Origin: Thermoprotei archaeon
GTDB taxonomy: Archaea; Thermoproteota; Thermoprotei; Thermofilales; B15-G2
Direction of reading: 5' to 3'
DNA length: 64,000 nt
Assembly (NCBI GenBank): GCA_003649445.1
Contig: QMRV01000007.1
Location: 1 to 64,000 of the forward strand
Below are positions 26,599 through 34,541 of the stretch, piece after piece. Position 1 is the first letter of the stretch; each line of letters begins with the position of its first letter. A program made the translations under genes and the position numbers. The notes under the pieces are model-generated. The model ran no database searches. It was given only the letters and a program-made list of their open reading frames with translations, and had not been told where the DNA came from.

Positions 26599-28818
26599 CT
26601 ACTTTATAAATATTTTTGTTACCGTTTCATTGGGAACTATTACTGTTTCTGCAAACGGCTTTAACAGATTTTTTTCCAGAACTACTCCCGCCTCTTCGTT
26701 TTCAACAACAATTTTCTCTCCTAAAGGCGCTTTAGGCTTAATTCTCAGCTTCAAGTTTAGCTTTCTTTTAGTCTTCCTGTAGACTATGTCTAGTACTACT
26801 CCCCTGTAATTTATGCCCCTTATACCATACCTTCCTAGAAATTTCTCAGGTAAATTAGGCATTAGCTTCAGCGACTTTGTCGAAAGATCTTCTCTCATAC
26901 CTAAAAGGTACCTTATTATCATTAGTGATGTAAGCGCGCCCCACCCGTAGCACTCTATTCCAGCGAACTCTCCTTTAACGTAGCCCCAATGCTCGTAACT
27001 TGTTCCTGGAACAGGGTATCTCGGCCGAAGTACACGAGTATCGGCCGCCTTATACGCGCTATCAACTATACTGAACACTATTTTTCTCAAGTAGCTTAGC
27101 TTACTCTTGTCTTCTTCAGAAACTTTAGCCAAAGCTTCGAGGAGAGAGTATGTCAGTGGAGGCCACCATAAAACATCCCAGCCTGCTGAGACACAGATTT
27201 CTCTAATGACCGCTTCTACATCATCGAACATTATTTTGACTTTATTTTGGGGGGCAAGCTCGAGAAATACTGGAGCAAGGTGAAGCACGTCTTTAAATCT
27301 AGTATACGTGTTAAATCTTGTATCAAAGTCTCGGTACCAGTTTCTGTTCCAGTGCCACTCAAGCTTATTTAAGTATTCTTCGTGGAGCTCTATCCAAGTT
27401 TTTTCGTCTTCCTTTAAGCCTAGGTCTTTAGCCACAATAGCCATGAACTTGGCCGCATGGCTCATTACAGCTTGTAGTTCAGAGACTCTGAGATATTCTA
27501 TTGACTCTGATCCTTCTCCTCCGCCGCCGAACCTGAAAGCCATGTCTTCTCCGCTTTCCCAGCTGCACTTGTAGTGCAGAAAACCTTCTTCATCACTTCT
27601 GTTTTCAATCCACCAGAAGAGATACTTCTTCCAGTACGGGTAGAGCTTTTTAGCCCACTTTAAGTCCCCTGTTCTAATGTAGATTAAGTGATAATCGTAG
27701 AATGGAAAACACCATGCAGGTGAAGTACCGCAGGCGCTTCCGTCGTAGGCAATCATGTTCGGTGTTCCGTCTGCGTGAATACATGGAACATTAGGTGCTT
27801 TAGCATTGGCGAAAAGCCCGTAGAGCACTTCTTTAGCAGTGTTTTCGTCAAAGTAGCTGTAGATGAGCATGTCTATAGAAGTTTCCGCTAAAACTACTCT
27901 AGGCCAGTTAACGTGCATTATGTCCCACTTATTCTTAATTATTCCCCTAGGAGGATACACCATGTGCCTCAGTGTCTCGATATCGTAGCGAAAACCGTTA
28001 AGCCAGTATAAAGGCCAGTCTCCTACAAGAAAAGCTGTTTTTCTCCAGAAAGCTCTATCTTCTCTCATTTTCTCCTCAATGACTGTGCCGTATTTTCTGA
28101 GAGCGTTTTCTGCTTTACGTAGAACTTCTCTTGAGTACCTGTCTTTAGCCACTACTACTGTAAGCCTCTGTTCTTCTCCTGGAGCAAGCTTTAAAGAAAG
28201 TATTCCCCAACCAGTAGCTTCGCCGAAATACTGGACTCCATTACATGACTTTAGCAAAGTCTTTCTGAAACTCTCTACACTCTGCGAGGCCATAACTTTA
28301 GAAAACTCTTTATCACATACTAAAGCAACAGACCTTCCTCCGCCTTCAACAAGCACCTTAGAAGACTCTTCTTTAACTACTAGAAGTGTATCTCGGCAGC
28401 AGAGAGTGGCATGAGACATTACTTCCACGTTTCTCGCAGTATTTCCGATGTTGCGGAGAGTTAGAGAACATGCGAGAGAATCTCCGTCAATTAAAATAAA
28501 TACGCCGGAAATCTCTATGTCTTTGTAAGTAAAGTGGTTTTCAATAATGTTTTTAGTGTGGTAGCTCGACCCTACTTCAACATTTTTCTCTAAATAATCG
28601 TTCTGAGTAGTAAATAGGTCTCCGTCTATATTGAAGGCAATACCCATCGACACAACACAGTCGGCGTTTTCAGGGGATATAAACCACTTAAAAGCTATTA
28701 GCCAACCGAATCTAAATACATCGAAGCTCTTGACAACGCCACTTGGCTTGTCAGGGAAACAGTGGTCTACGTTTTGTAGTAAGCCAAATGGAGTGTAATC
28801 TCCTTTAAGCTTGCTCAT
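26599..28818 (-). CDS. (alpha/alpha)6-barrel glycoside hydrolase, family unassigned
   Basis: A 739-residue protein without a signal peptide. Residues 1-240 form a beta-sandwich domain (EISGVFILIDGDSLACSLTL). Residues 270-650 are a helical barrel with features seen in GH63, GH37 and GH15-like enzymes: KNKWDIMHVNWPRVVLAETS, FHY-type SWESGEDMAFRFGGGGEGSE with an acidic pair, HWNRNWYRDFDT and YGWGALTSLMIIRYLLG near the end. A short C-terminal beta domain follows. A retained W-G/D-E arrangement suggests an inverting glycosidase. The substrate is unknown. ATG 28818 is clear, and it may be cotranscribed with the GH127 gene. Confidence 0.7.
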   Translation of the reverse strand: MSKLKGDYTPFGLLQNVDHCFPDKPSGVVKSFDVFRFGWLIAFKWFISPENADCVVSMGIAFNIDGDLFTTQNDYLEKNVEVGSSYHTKNIIENHFTYKDIEISGVFILIDGDSLACSLTLRNIGNTARNVEVMSHATLCCRDTLLVVKEESSKVLVEGGGRSVALVCDKEFSKVMASQSVESFRKTLLKSCNGVQYFGEATGWGILSLKLAPGEEQRLTVVVAKDRYSREVLRKAENALRKYGTVIEEKMREDRAFWRKTAFLVGDWPLYWLNGFRYDIETLRHMVYPPRGIIKNKWDIMHVNWPRVVLAETSIDMLIYSYFDENTAKEVLYGLFANAKAPNVPCIHADGTPNMIAYDGSACGTSPAWCFPFYDYHLIYIRTGDLKWAKKLYPYWKKYLFWWIENRSDEEGFLHYKCSWESGEDMAFRFGGGGEGSESIEYLRVSELQAVMSHAAKFMAIVAKDLGLKEDEKTWIELHEEYLNKLEWHWNRNWYRDFDTRFNTYTRFKDVLHLAPVFLELAPQNKVKIMFDDVEAVIREICVSAGWDVLWWPPLTYSLLEALAKVSEEDKSKLSYLRKIVFSIVDSAYKAADTRVLRPRYPVPGTSYEHWGYVKGEFAGIECYGWGALTSLMIIRYLLGMREDLSTKSLKLMPNLPEKFLGRYGIRGINYRGVVLDIVYRKTKRKLNLKLRIKPKAPLGEKIVVENEEAGVVLEKNLLKPFAETVIVPNETVTKIFIK

Positions 28819-29098
28819 AGGTACACATCTTTAAGTAAGGAATAGGATAGATATAAGCTTTAGCCTTTATTTCTGAAAACGTTAGAAAAGTTCAAATCAT
28901 TAAAACACGTATTACTTTGCTATATAAGCTATTTTTAAACAAAAAAATGCTTAAAAATACAATACTATTTATAGTTTAGATTACTTCTGGCTAGAATATT
29001 TTTCACCCTGAGATAAAAAATATAGTTTAATTAATAAAAGTCATTACAGTACTTTTAATTATGGTAAAGTATTTATATTATGTACAAAAATATACACT

Positions 29099-29260
29099 GT
29101 GGTAAGAGAAGTAGAGAAGACAGCGTTTTCAGCGTCGACTTTCACAGTAACTACGGCTATTCACTTTACTTCAACATTATTCTCTATAGCTAAAAAAGCG
29201 CCGTTTAAGCTGCAGAAAATTAATAATACTCTAGAAAATATTGAAGTTGCTCTAGGGTGA
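29099..29260 (+). CDS. Possible 53-residue protein ahead of the metallopeptidase
   Basis: GTG 29099 opens 53 codons (VVREVEKTAFSASTFTVTTA onward) ending in TGA 29258-29260. A TATA-like TTATATTA lies about 25 bases upstream, fitting a leaderless start. The stop is embedded in GGGTGA, which would serve as the Shine-Dalgarno for the next gene, a typical operon junction. I do not recognise the product. Codon content is ordinary for the region. It could also be chance. Confidence 0.35.
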   Translation: MVREVEKTAFSASTFTVTTAIHFTSTLFSIAKKAPFKLQKINNTLENIEVALG

Positions 29261-29264
29261 AAAC

Positions 29265-31216
29265 TTGAAAAATTCCTTGCAGTAGCTCTGTTTCTGAGTA
29301 TACTGTTCGTAAACATAGCCTACACGAAACCTCAGTACAAGTACTCTCAGTTAGATGTACTCGTAGTAGTCTTTTTAGATGTTACTCACGACGGCGTTAA
29401 CACTAATCTTATGGGAAAAAATCTCACAAAGATATTCATTGAGCTAGAAAAGGCAAGACTTTTCTACTGGAGAAACAGCCACATGAGATTTCATATAAAC
29501 TTCACTTACACAATTATAGTTACTCCAGTTAGATTTACTGGCTGGTGGCTTCCTGAAGATATAGCTAGGCAAGCAGCTAGCTGCATTTTAAGGAAAGTAA
29601 GCGTTTACTGGGATGACTTCAACGGAGTAGTAGCACTATGAGCTGCACCCAAGTACCGGGAAGAACCAGACCCTATTGGAAGCGTATGGGGGCCTGGAGG
29701 AACTATATACAAGTATTCTAGCTACCAGCTGGATGGAGCAATAGCGTGGCTTTTTGTACATGAGTTCCATCACCAAGTAGACGAAGACTTCTATAGAAGC
29801 GGGTACCCAGAATATCCTCACGCAGACTATCCAGCTCAGCTAAAAGGACGGTTTGGAGAACACTTCGACTTCAACGCCTATATTCTCAGGTCATGGCCTG
29901 AAGAAACTTGGCTTAAACTGAAAGCTCCTTCTACAAGCAAGCCCAAAGTATACGCTGTAGAAGATGCTGACAGCGACCACTTTCCAGACTACGCGCCCAG
30001 TCTTCCTTTCGATGAAGTAAGGTTTGGAAGCTACGTGAACTCTTCTGACAGCGATGGAGATGAATTGAGCGATAGAGGAGAATTTCTCGCTGGAATATTC
30101 TTTTCTTCAAATCCTCTTTCATCAGACACCGATGGTGACGGCATTCCCGACGGCAAAGACCCCTATCCTCTATACCCTGTATCTACCTGTATATTAGAAA
30201 ATAACTGGACCAAGATAATCGAGAAGTACATAAACTACCCGAGAATACGAGTTAACTATAGGCTCGAAGCTCTCTGGAACAATAGCGGTTTAGTTTTAAG
30301 GCTATCTTTGAGGCCACAAGAAGCAGACCACATTCTCATACACTTAGACTTAGATAGCAACGGCTGGTGGCACGGCAAAGGAAACTATGAACTCATACTT
30401 TCTCCTAAGGCAGGAAACCCCCTTATTAAAGCACACGTACTAGACTGCTCTGAAGCAGAAAAGAGCTTAGATAAGCCCTGTCTCTGGGACGACGATCCTA
30501 GACACGGCTACAGGCTAGTTACTTTAAACGACTTTAAGACAACGTCTTACAATAAACTTATTGAAGGAAAACTATACAAAGTAATCGAAATACTTATTCC
30601 AAGAAACAGTAAAACCGGGTTTATTCCTAAAGAAAACAGAACCATTGGTCTCAGACTAGAGTTCAGGTATGAGAACAGCTCGTGGGCAACCGTCTTCGAA
30701 CGATATCACTTAGTATACTTAACTTTAGTTAAAAAGCCTCCAAGCATAACTCGCGTAGAAGCGAAAAATATTTCTCCGCCAAGCAATGAAGACAAAGCTA
30801 TATACATAAAACAGTACGTGGAATTTCTGACAGAAAAGTACGCTAAAATAGTAGTTTTCGTCGAAAACTATGCTTTCAAAGACATCGAAAATATTAGCAT
30901 TAAAATAGGAAACCATACACTTCGCTTAGATTACCTAAAGGCCAGGAAATCAGCAAAACTGAGATACACTGTTCCACTTACAGAAAAGAAGACTGCAGTT
31001 CTCCCGAGGAGAGCTTACATAGAGTACTTTGTAGGCTCAAAGAAATATAATCTTGAGCAGAGTTTACCTATAATAATTGTCTCAGTAGAAAAGCCGCCTG
31101 ATATAGGATTAATTCTTTTAAAAGATTCTCTCATAACTATTGCCATACTGGCGGCAGCTACTGTTTTAGCATATGCAATAATTCTTATTAAAAAGAAAGT
31201 GCAGAAAACTATTTAA
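29265..31216 (+). pseudogene. Secreted, membrane-anchored HExxH metallopeptidase with an in-frame TGA
   Basis: One frame is open from 29261 to TAA at 31216, apart from TGA at 29639-29641. Before the TGA come a signal-like segment (FLAVALFLSILFVNIAYT) and a domain of about 110 residues. After it come the zinc motif HEFHH (29759-29773), acidic calcium-type repeats DADSDHFPD, DSDGDELSD and DTDGDGIPD, beta-sandwich sequence, and a C-terminal helix (LITIAILAAATVLAYAIILI) with a KKKVQK tail. No in-frame start precedes ATG 29411. TTG 29265, after a GGTGA site, would give MKKFLAVALF if the A5 run had six A. Only 30035-31216 is translatable with an ordinary start and lacks HExxH. Two lesions suggest a recent pseudogene, assembly errors or recoding. 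Confidence 0.7.
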
Positions 31217-31289
31217 ATAAATTTCTTCTGATTAATATGTGCATAATTTCAGTTTTAATTTTAATGACTATTTCTTTGGTATAAGCGAG

Positions 31290-31325
31290 TATAAAATAGC
31301 GTTTAGAGTATTTTACCATGGTAAA
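31290..31325 (+). promoter_or_regulatory. TATA box and 14-bp palindrome centred on a start codon
   Basis: TATAAAAT at 31290-31297 lies about 25 bases before the ATG at 31318, the arrangement of a leaderless archaeal promoter. The ATG is the middle of the perfect palindrome TTTACCATGGTAAA (31312-31325), so a dimeric repressor could bind at the transcription start. The operator role is inferred only from symmetry and place. Confidence 0.45.
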
Positions 31326-31557
31326 TACATATACCGTAGATCCTAGCAAAGCAAAAGTATTAACTGAAGACTCTAGACAAGTAATTAAAGCCAGCGGATT
31401 TATTTGGGCTGGAGGCCAGAAAAAGAAAAAGGGACTATCTAAGGCTATTTCAGTAATAAAGAAAGACAGCATTAGGATATCAGTAGAAGCAGAAATAGAT
31501 GAGCCTATTATGAATATGTGCTTAGGGTCTGCCTTAATGTTGTCTCCTACTTTATAG
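31318..31557 (+). CDS. Small basic protein of unknown function
   Basis: A 79-residue protein. A central KKKKGLSKAISVIKKDSIRI is basic, followed by an acidic EAEIDEPIMN segment. No family recognised. It is favoured over the longer overlapping frame on the other strand because of the well-placed TATA box and ATG. No partner gene lies next to it on the same strand. Confidence 0.45.
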   Translation: MVNTYTVDPSKAKVLTEDSRQVIKASGFIWAGGQKKKKGLSKAISVIKKDSIRISVEAEIDEPIMNMCLGSALMLSPTL

Positions 31558-31569
31558 TCCGTCATCGCG

Positions 31570-31752
31570 TTACACATTGTCTGCGAAGTATTTTTCCCGC
31601 AGCCCCCACACTTCTATAGTCGAATAAGACATGAACTGTACTGTGAAAGCATCGGGATCTATTGATGCTGCATCTTTTACATAGAATAAGTTTGTGCAAG
31701 TCCGAGGTATTACTAGTGCGTCGTACTCACCGTGCATGGGCAGCACTCCCAC
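31570..31752 (-). pseudogene. Remnant of a small secreted protein
   Basis: An open frame ends in TAG or similar at 31570 and codes for MHGEYDALVIPRTCTNLFYV and FTVQFMSYSTIEVWG. The same frame continues upstream to about 31815 without a start codon and encodes a hydrophobic stretch (LILQVIIILWFLGFTRVYAN) that looks like a signal peptide. ATG 31737 and GTG 31752 remain as internal starts. I see a decayed or truncated exported protein directly downstream of the PIN gene. No family recognised. Confidence 0.35.
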
Positions 31753-31765
31753 ATTAGCGTATACT

Positions 31766-32344
31766 CTAGTGAAGCCTAGGAACCAGAGGATAATTATTAC
31801 TTGAAGAATGAGAGCTGACTACGGATTTGCTCCCATACTGATAAATAGTAGAAATAGCACGATGAATCCTCCCGCGAAGAGAGAGTATGATTTGAAGTAG
31901 CTGGCTCGCTAGGGCTCTCTTGGAGCTTTTTTCTCGCAGCCTCGAGTGTGCTTCTATTAAGACTCCTTCTCTGCGCAATTCTTTAAGAATTGAAAGTGTT
32001 CCTATAACCTTTAAGCCTAGCTCTCTAGCAAGTCTTCTAGCCCTTCTATCGTCTATGACTATGATCTTATCTTTCATTAGAGCTAGAAGTATTGCTGAAG
32101 ATCTACCAAGCCCCAGTCTTGATAATCTCTTCCTGGTCTCCTCTACGCTTATTTTTCTCTCAGAAATAAGTCTTGAAAGTTCTTGATATACTTCATCTCT
32201 CTTCCTCTCTACTTCTTCAAGTACTCCACGCGGAACTTCTGCTTCACTAAATAACTCAAGAGCTTTCTCCAAAAGACTTAGTTTAGCTAGCACTATAATT
32301 GGAGACGTATTGAGTACTACTCTTAAAGATGCTCCTGTATGCAT
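31766..32344 (-). CDS. DUF3368-type PIN-domain toxin with an aberrant C-terminal tail
   Basis: A 192-residue protein. Residues 8-135 are a PIN domain of the DUF3368 group: VVLNTSPIIVLAKLSLLE, LGLGRSSAILLAL with the Glu replaced by Arg, IVIDDRRARRLARELGLKVI and GTLSILKELRREGVL. The paralogue at 50549-51049 has GEAEAIVLAL at the same place, so one expected acidic ligand is absent here. From about residue 140 the sequence no longer resembles the paralogue, which ends in a GFWISNNIISKIL helix. It reads instead through unrelated DNA for about 50 residues. A 3' deletion or rearrangement is likely. It overlaps its UPF0175 antitoxin gene. Confidence 0.75.
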   Translation of the reverse strand: MHTGASLRVVLNTSPIIVLAKLSLLEKALELFSEAEVPRGVLEEVERKRDEVYQELSRLISERKISVEETRKRLSRLGLGRSSAILLALMKDKIIVIDDRRARRLARELGLKVIGTLSILKELRREGVLIEAHSRLREKSSKRALASQLLQIILSLRGRIHRAISTIYQYGSKSVVSSHSSSNNYPLVPRLH

Positions 32345-32564
32345 CTAGCTCCTCCTCAACCTCCTCTTCATCCATAATACTATACTTAATGCCAAGCTCA
32401 CGTAAAAGGAGCCAGAGTTCGTCGACTCTCATGCTTAAGAGTTCTGCTGCCTTACCTGTAGATATTCTACCACTAAGTAAGAGTCCTAGAACCATAAAGA
32501 GTTTCTCCTTGTCAGGATAAGATACACGCTCACGCTCGATAACCTTCTTTAACTCAATAGACAT
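32283..32564 (-). CDS. UPF0175 family antitoxin
   Basis: About 93 residues. The family helix-turn-helix-like region is LLLSGRISTGKAAELLSM followed by VDELWLLLRELGIKYS and an acidic tail (DEEEVEEELDAY). UPF0175 proteins are paired with DUF3368 PIN toxins, and here the toxin gene overlaps downstream. ATG 32564 is preferred to the ATG at 32585 because it gives the usual N-terminus (MSIELKKVI). A paralogous pair lies at 50335-51049, on the opposite strand. Confidence 0.8.
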   Translation of the reverse strand: MSIELKKVIERERVSYPDKEKLFMVLGLLLSGRISTGKAAELLSMRVDELWLLLRELGIKYSIMDEEEVEEELDAYRSIFKSSTQYVSNYSAS

Positions 32565-32585
32565 AAAGTTACACCCATTAAACAA

Positions 32586-32999
32586 TATTATTTTTCTGAA
32601 CTTATATATAGTGCTCTCTGTAAATGGCCTTATAGTTAAGTATTGTTTATGTATAACATAGATAAGTTATTATCAGCCATCAAGCAACTTTACCAATAGT
32701 AAGGTGTAGTGATCTTAGTTAATGATTAAACATAACCAAGTCCCTTTGTTTCCAAGTAAATGATTTACCCGAAGACTAAACTGTGCTATATAATAAGTCA
32801 GCTAATCAAGCCGTCATCACCTTCAGCACCAGAAACCCTCATCACTCCAACGTAGTATCCGCGCCGAAATATAAGTACATTGTTTATCTAGCTGAAAATA
32901 AGGCTTCTGTACAAGTAGAAACAAAATAGTGATTTTCGTAAAATACAGTAAAGTTAAAGATACAAGGAATCAACATTTACGAGCCTAAAATTATGGTAG
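32586..32999. other. Gene-poor stretch with one short open frame
   Basis: No full gene seen. A GTG-started frame of 48 codons on the plus strand (32783-32929) encodes ANQAVITFSTRNPHHSNVV and KYKYIVYLAENKASVQVETK. It looks like the last beta strands of a surface protein rather than a complete product. The remainder is AT-rich and closed in all frames. Confidence 0.35.
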
Positions 33000-34058
33000 T
33001 TATTTGAGATTATAAGCTTTAAGTTTTAGTCTATTTATTTCAACTGCTGTTGATTTAATGCATTTCTTCAAGTAGTTCTTATCTATATTCATGTTGTGAA
33101 GTTTCCGGTAGAGCTTGATGAATTCTTTGCAGTCCTTAAGTATGCTCAGCATTTCTAGGTGGGTTTTCGCGTCATAAAGCTTGAAGGGAATGCTTTTGCC
33201 TTTAATTCTCAGTATTCTTCGCCCTACATAGAATGCAGAAGATCTCGCATTTAGTAGTGCTTCTTTGGTTTTTCCTCTAGCTAAGCTTTTGACCGCATTT
33301 AAATATTCTGTCCGAGCTCCTCTAGGCTCTTTCCAGTAAATATCTAAAAGCTCTTTAAGTTCGACAAGAAGCTCCTTGATATACTGTTTTTTCAAATTTT
33401 TTAAGCCTTGAACTTCATCGAAGAATTCTCTGAAATTTCTTTGGGCAAGCTTGCTGTAGAGATCTTTAGGTCTAATGCTGGGAATATCTCCTTGAAGCAT
33501 TATCTCGACAATAGCTAAGTTAAAGCAGGCATCTCTTACAGCAACTATTCCTTCGAAAACGATGCCCCGTCTATAACTCTCTTCTGCTACCTTTAGGCAA
33601 GACTCACTTTTATTGAATACTGGGAGTATTTCACTTAACTCCCACTTCCACGCAAGAGCTTTCTTTTTCCACTCTCCGAGAATACCTTTAGGATCTTCAA
33701 GTATAATACCCTCCCGAAGTAACGAAATCCATAAGCTGGCCAGAATCCATGAGTCCTCTCTCCTCCGATACTTCTCGTCCTCGAACACATGCTTAAAGTG
33801 CTCAATAGAATACCTCCATATTTCTACCTCAAACCCTTCAACATGCCTCACTTCAGGATTCCTTACTTTAATTTCTCCTTCAAGAACTACAGCTAAATCA
33901 ACATCGCTCATCTCATCAACAGTTCCTCTAGCAAGAGAACCAAAGAGAATAACGCCGACAGCATTCTGGCCCATAAGATCTCTTGCCGCTTCTTTAGCTA
34001 CTCTGAACATAGCGTCAAGAAACATAATTTCAACAGGTAGTTCTACTAATAATATCAT
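33000..34058 (-). CDS. Nucleotidyltransferase with C-terminal helical (HEPN-like) region
   Basis: A 352-residue protein. The first 110 residues are an MNT nucleotidyltransferase: VGVILFGSLARGTVDEMSD, then VDLAVVLEG and FEVEIWR. Residues 150-350 are helical with AEESYRRGIVFEGIVAVRDAC and LARGKTKEALLNARSSAFYV, like HEPN or substrate-binding helical domains fused to nucleotidyltransferases. No R-x4-H motif is visible, so the helical part is probably not an active HEPN nuclease. No separate partner gene is adjacent. It may be a single-chain relative of the HEPN/MNT modules or a nucleotidyltransferase acting on a small molecule. Confidence 0.75.
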   Translation of the reverse strand: MILLVELPVEIMFLDAMFRVAKEAARDLMGQNAVGVILFGSLARGTVDEMSDVDLAVVLEGEIKVRNPEVRHVEGFEVEIWRYSIEHFKHVFEDEKYRRREDSWILASLWISLLREGIILEDPKGILGEWKKKALAWKWELSEILPVFNKSESCLKVAEESYRRGIVFEGIVAVRDACFNLAIVEIMLQGDIPSIRPKDLYSKLAQRNFREFFDEVQGLKNLKKQYIKELLVELKELLDIYWKEPRGARTEYLNAVKSLARGKTKEALLNARSSAFYVGRRILRIKGKSIPFKLYDAKTHLEMLSILKDCKEFIKLYRKLHNMNIDKNYLKKCIKSTAVEINRLKLKAYNLK

Positions 34059-34541
34059 ATTTTTATACCTATGTACTGTGGCAATTGGAGTACACTACCC
34101 TAAGAAAATCACTTCAAAATCTCCATCAAATGGAGCTGTTATCTTAAAACCGTAATACTTACTGCAGTCAAATTAGAATACTGTCAGACATATGGCAAAA
34201 ATATATATAGTAGTATTTTAAAAGTAGACATAGTACGTTAATAACTTATTTAAGATTTATTGCATATAGATTTTACGTAAATTTATAGTCTAGTAATTTA
34301 CTGTAGTGTATAGCGTGGTAAACTATGCTCAATACTTTACTTGTATTTGTTAAGCAAATGTAGTTTGAATAATACGATACTGGGATGTTTTAGTTTTTTG
34401 TATAATGATATAGTTTAAGTTAAAGTAACTTATATTGTTACCTAGAATTATATTTAATTATATGTTAATTAATAGTGTTATGTATTTTAAAAAATTAGAA
34501 AAATTTATAAATATATTAGCTTTGTTCTCTTAAGTTGGAAA
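34059..34541. other. AT-rich intergenic region with promoter and a short remnant
   Basis: No gene seen. On the minus strand near 34100-34172 a frame without a start encodes YYGFKITAPFDGDFEVIFL before TAG, a likely C-terminal remnant. From 34180 to 34541 the sequence is strongly AT-rich. TTTATAAATATA at about 34505-34516 is the probable promoter of the surface-protein gene; its ATG follows 25-30 bases later. Confidence 0.4.

Noticed and set aside
8499..31216. UGA as a sense codon (selenocysteine or reassignment) throughout the window
   Set aside because: TGA ends several intact genes (hdrB, feoA, GH116) at the expected family length, so a general reassignment is excluded; selenocysteine has no support from SECIS or Sec machinery here.
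31209..31577. 122-codon open frame on the minus strand
   Set aside because: It lies opposite a plus-strand frame with a good TATA box and ATG, is full of hydrophobic low-complexity runs (FFFFW), and overlaps the 3' end of the metallopeptidase.
33613..34155. 180-codon plus-strand frame opposite the nucleotidyltransferase
   Set aside because: A shadow frame rich in Ser, Thr and Ile opposite a gene with clear GSLARG and SDVDLAV motifs.
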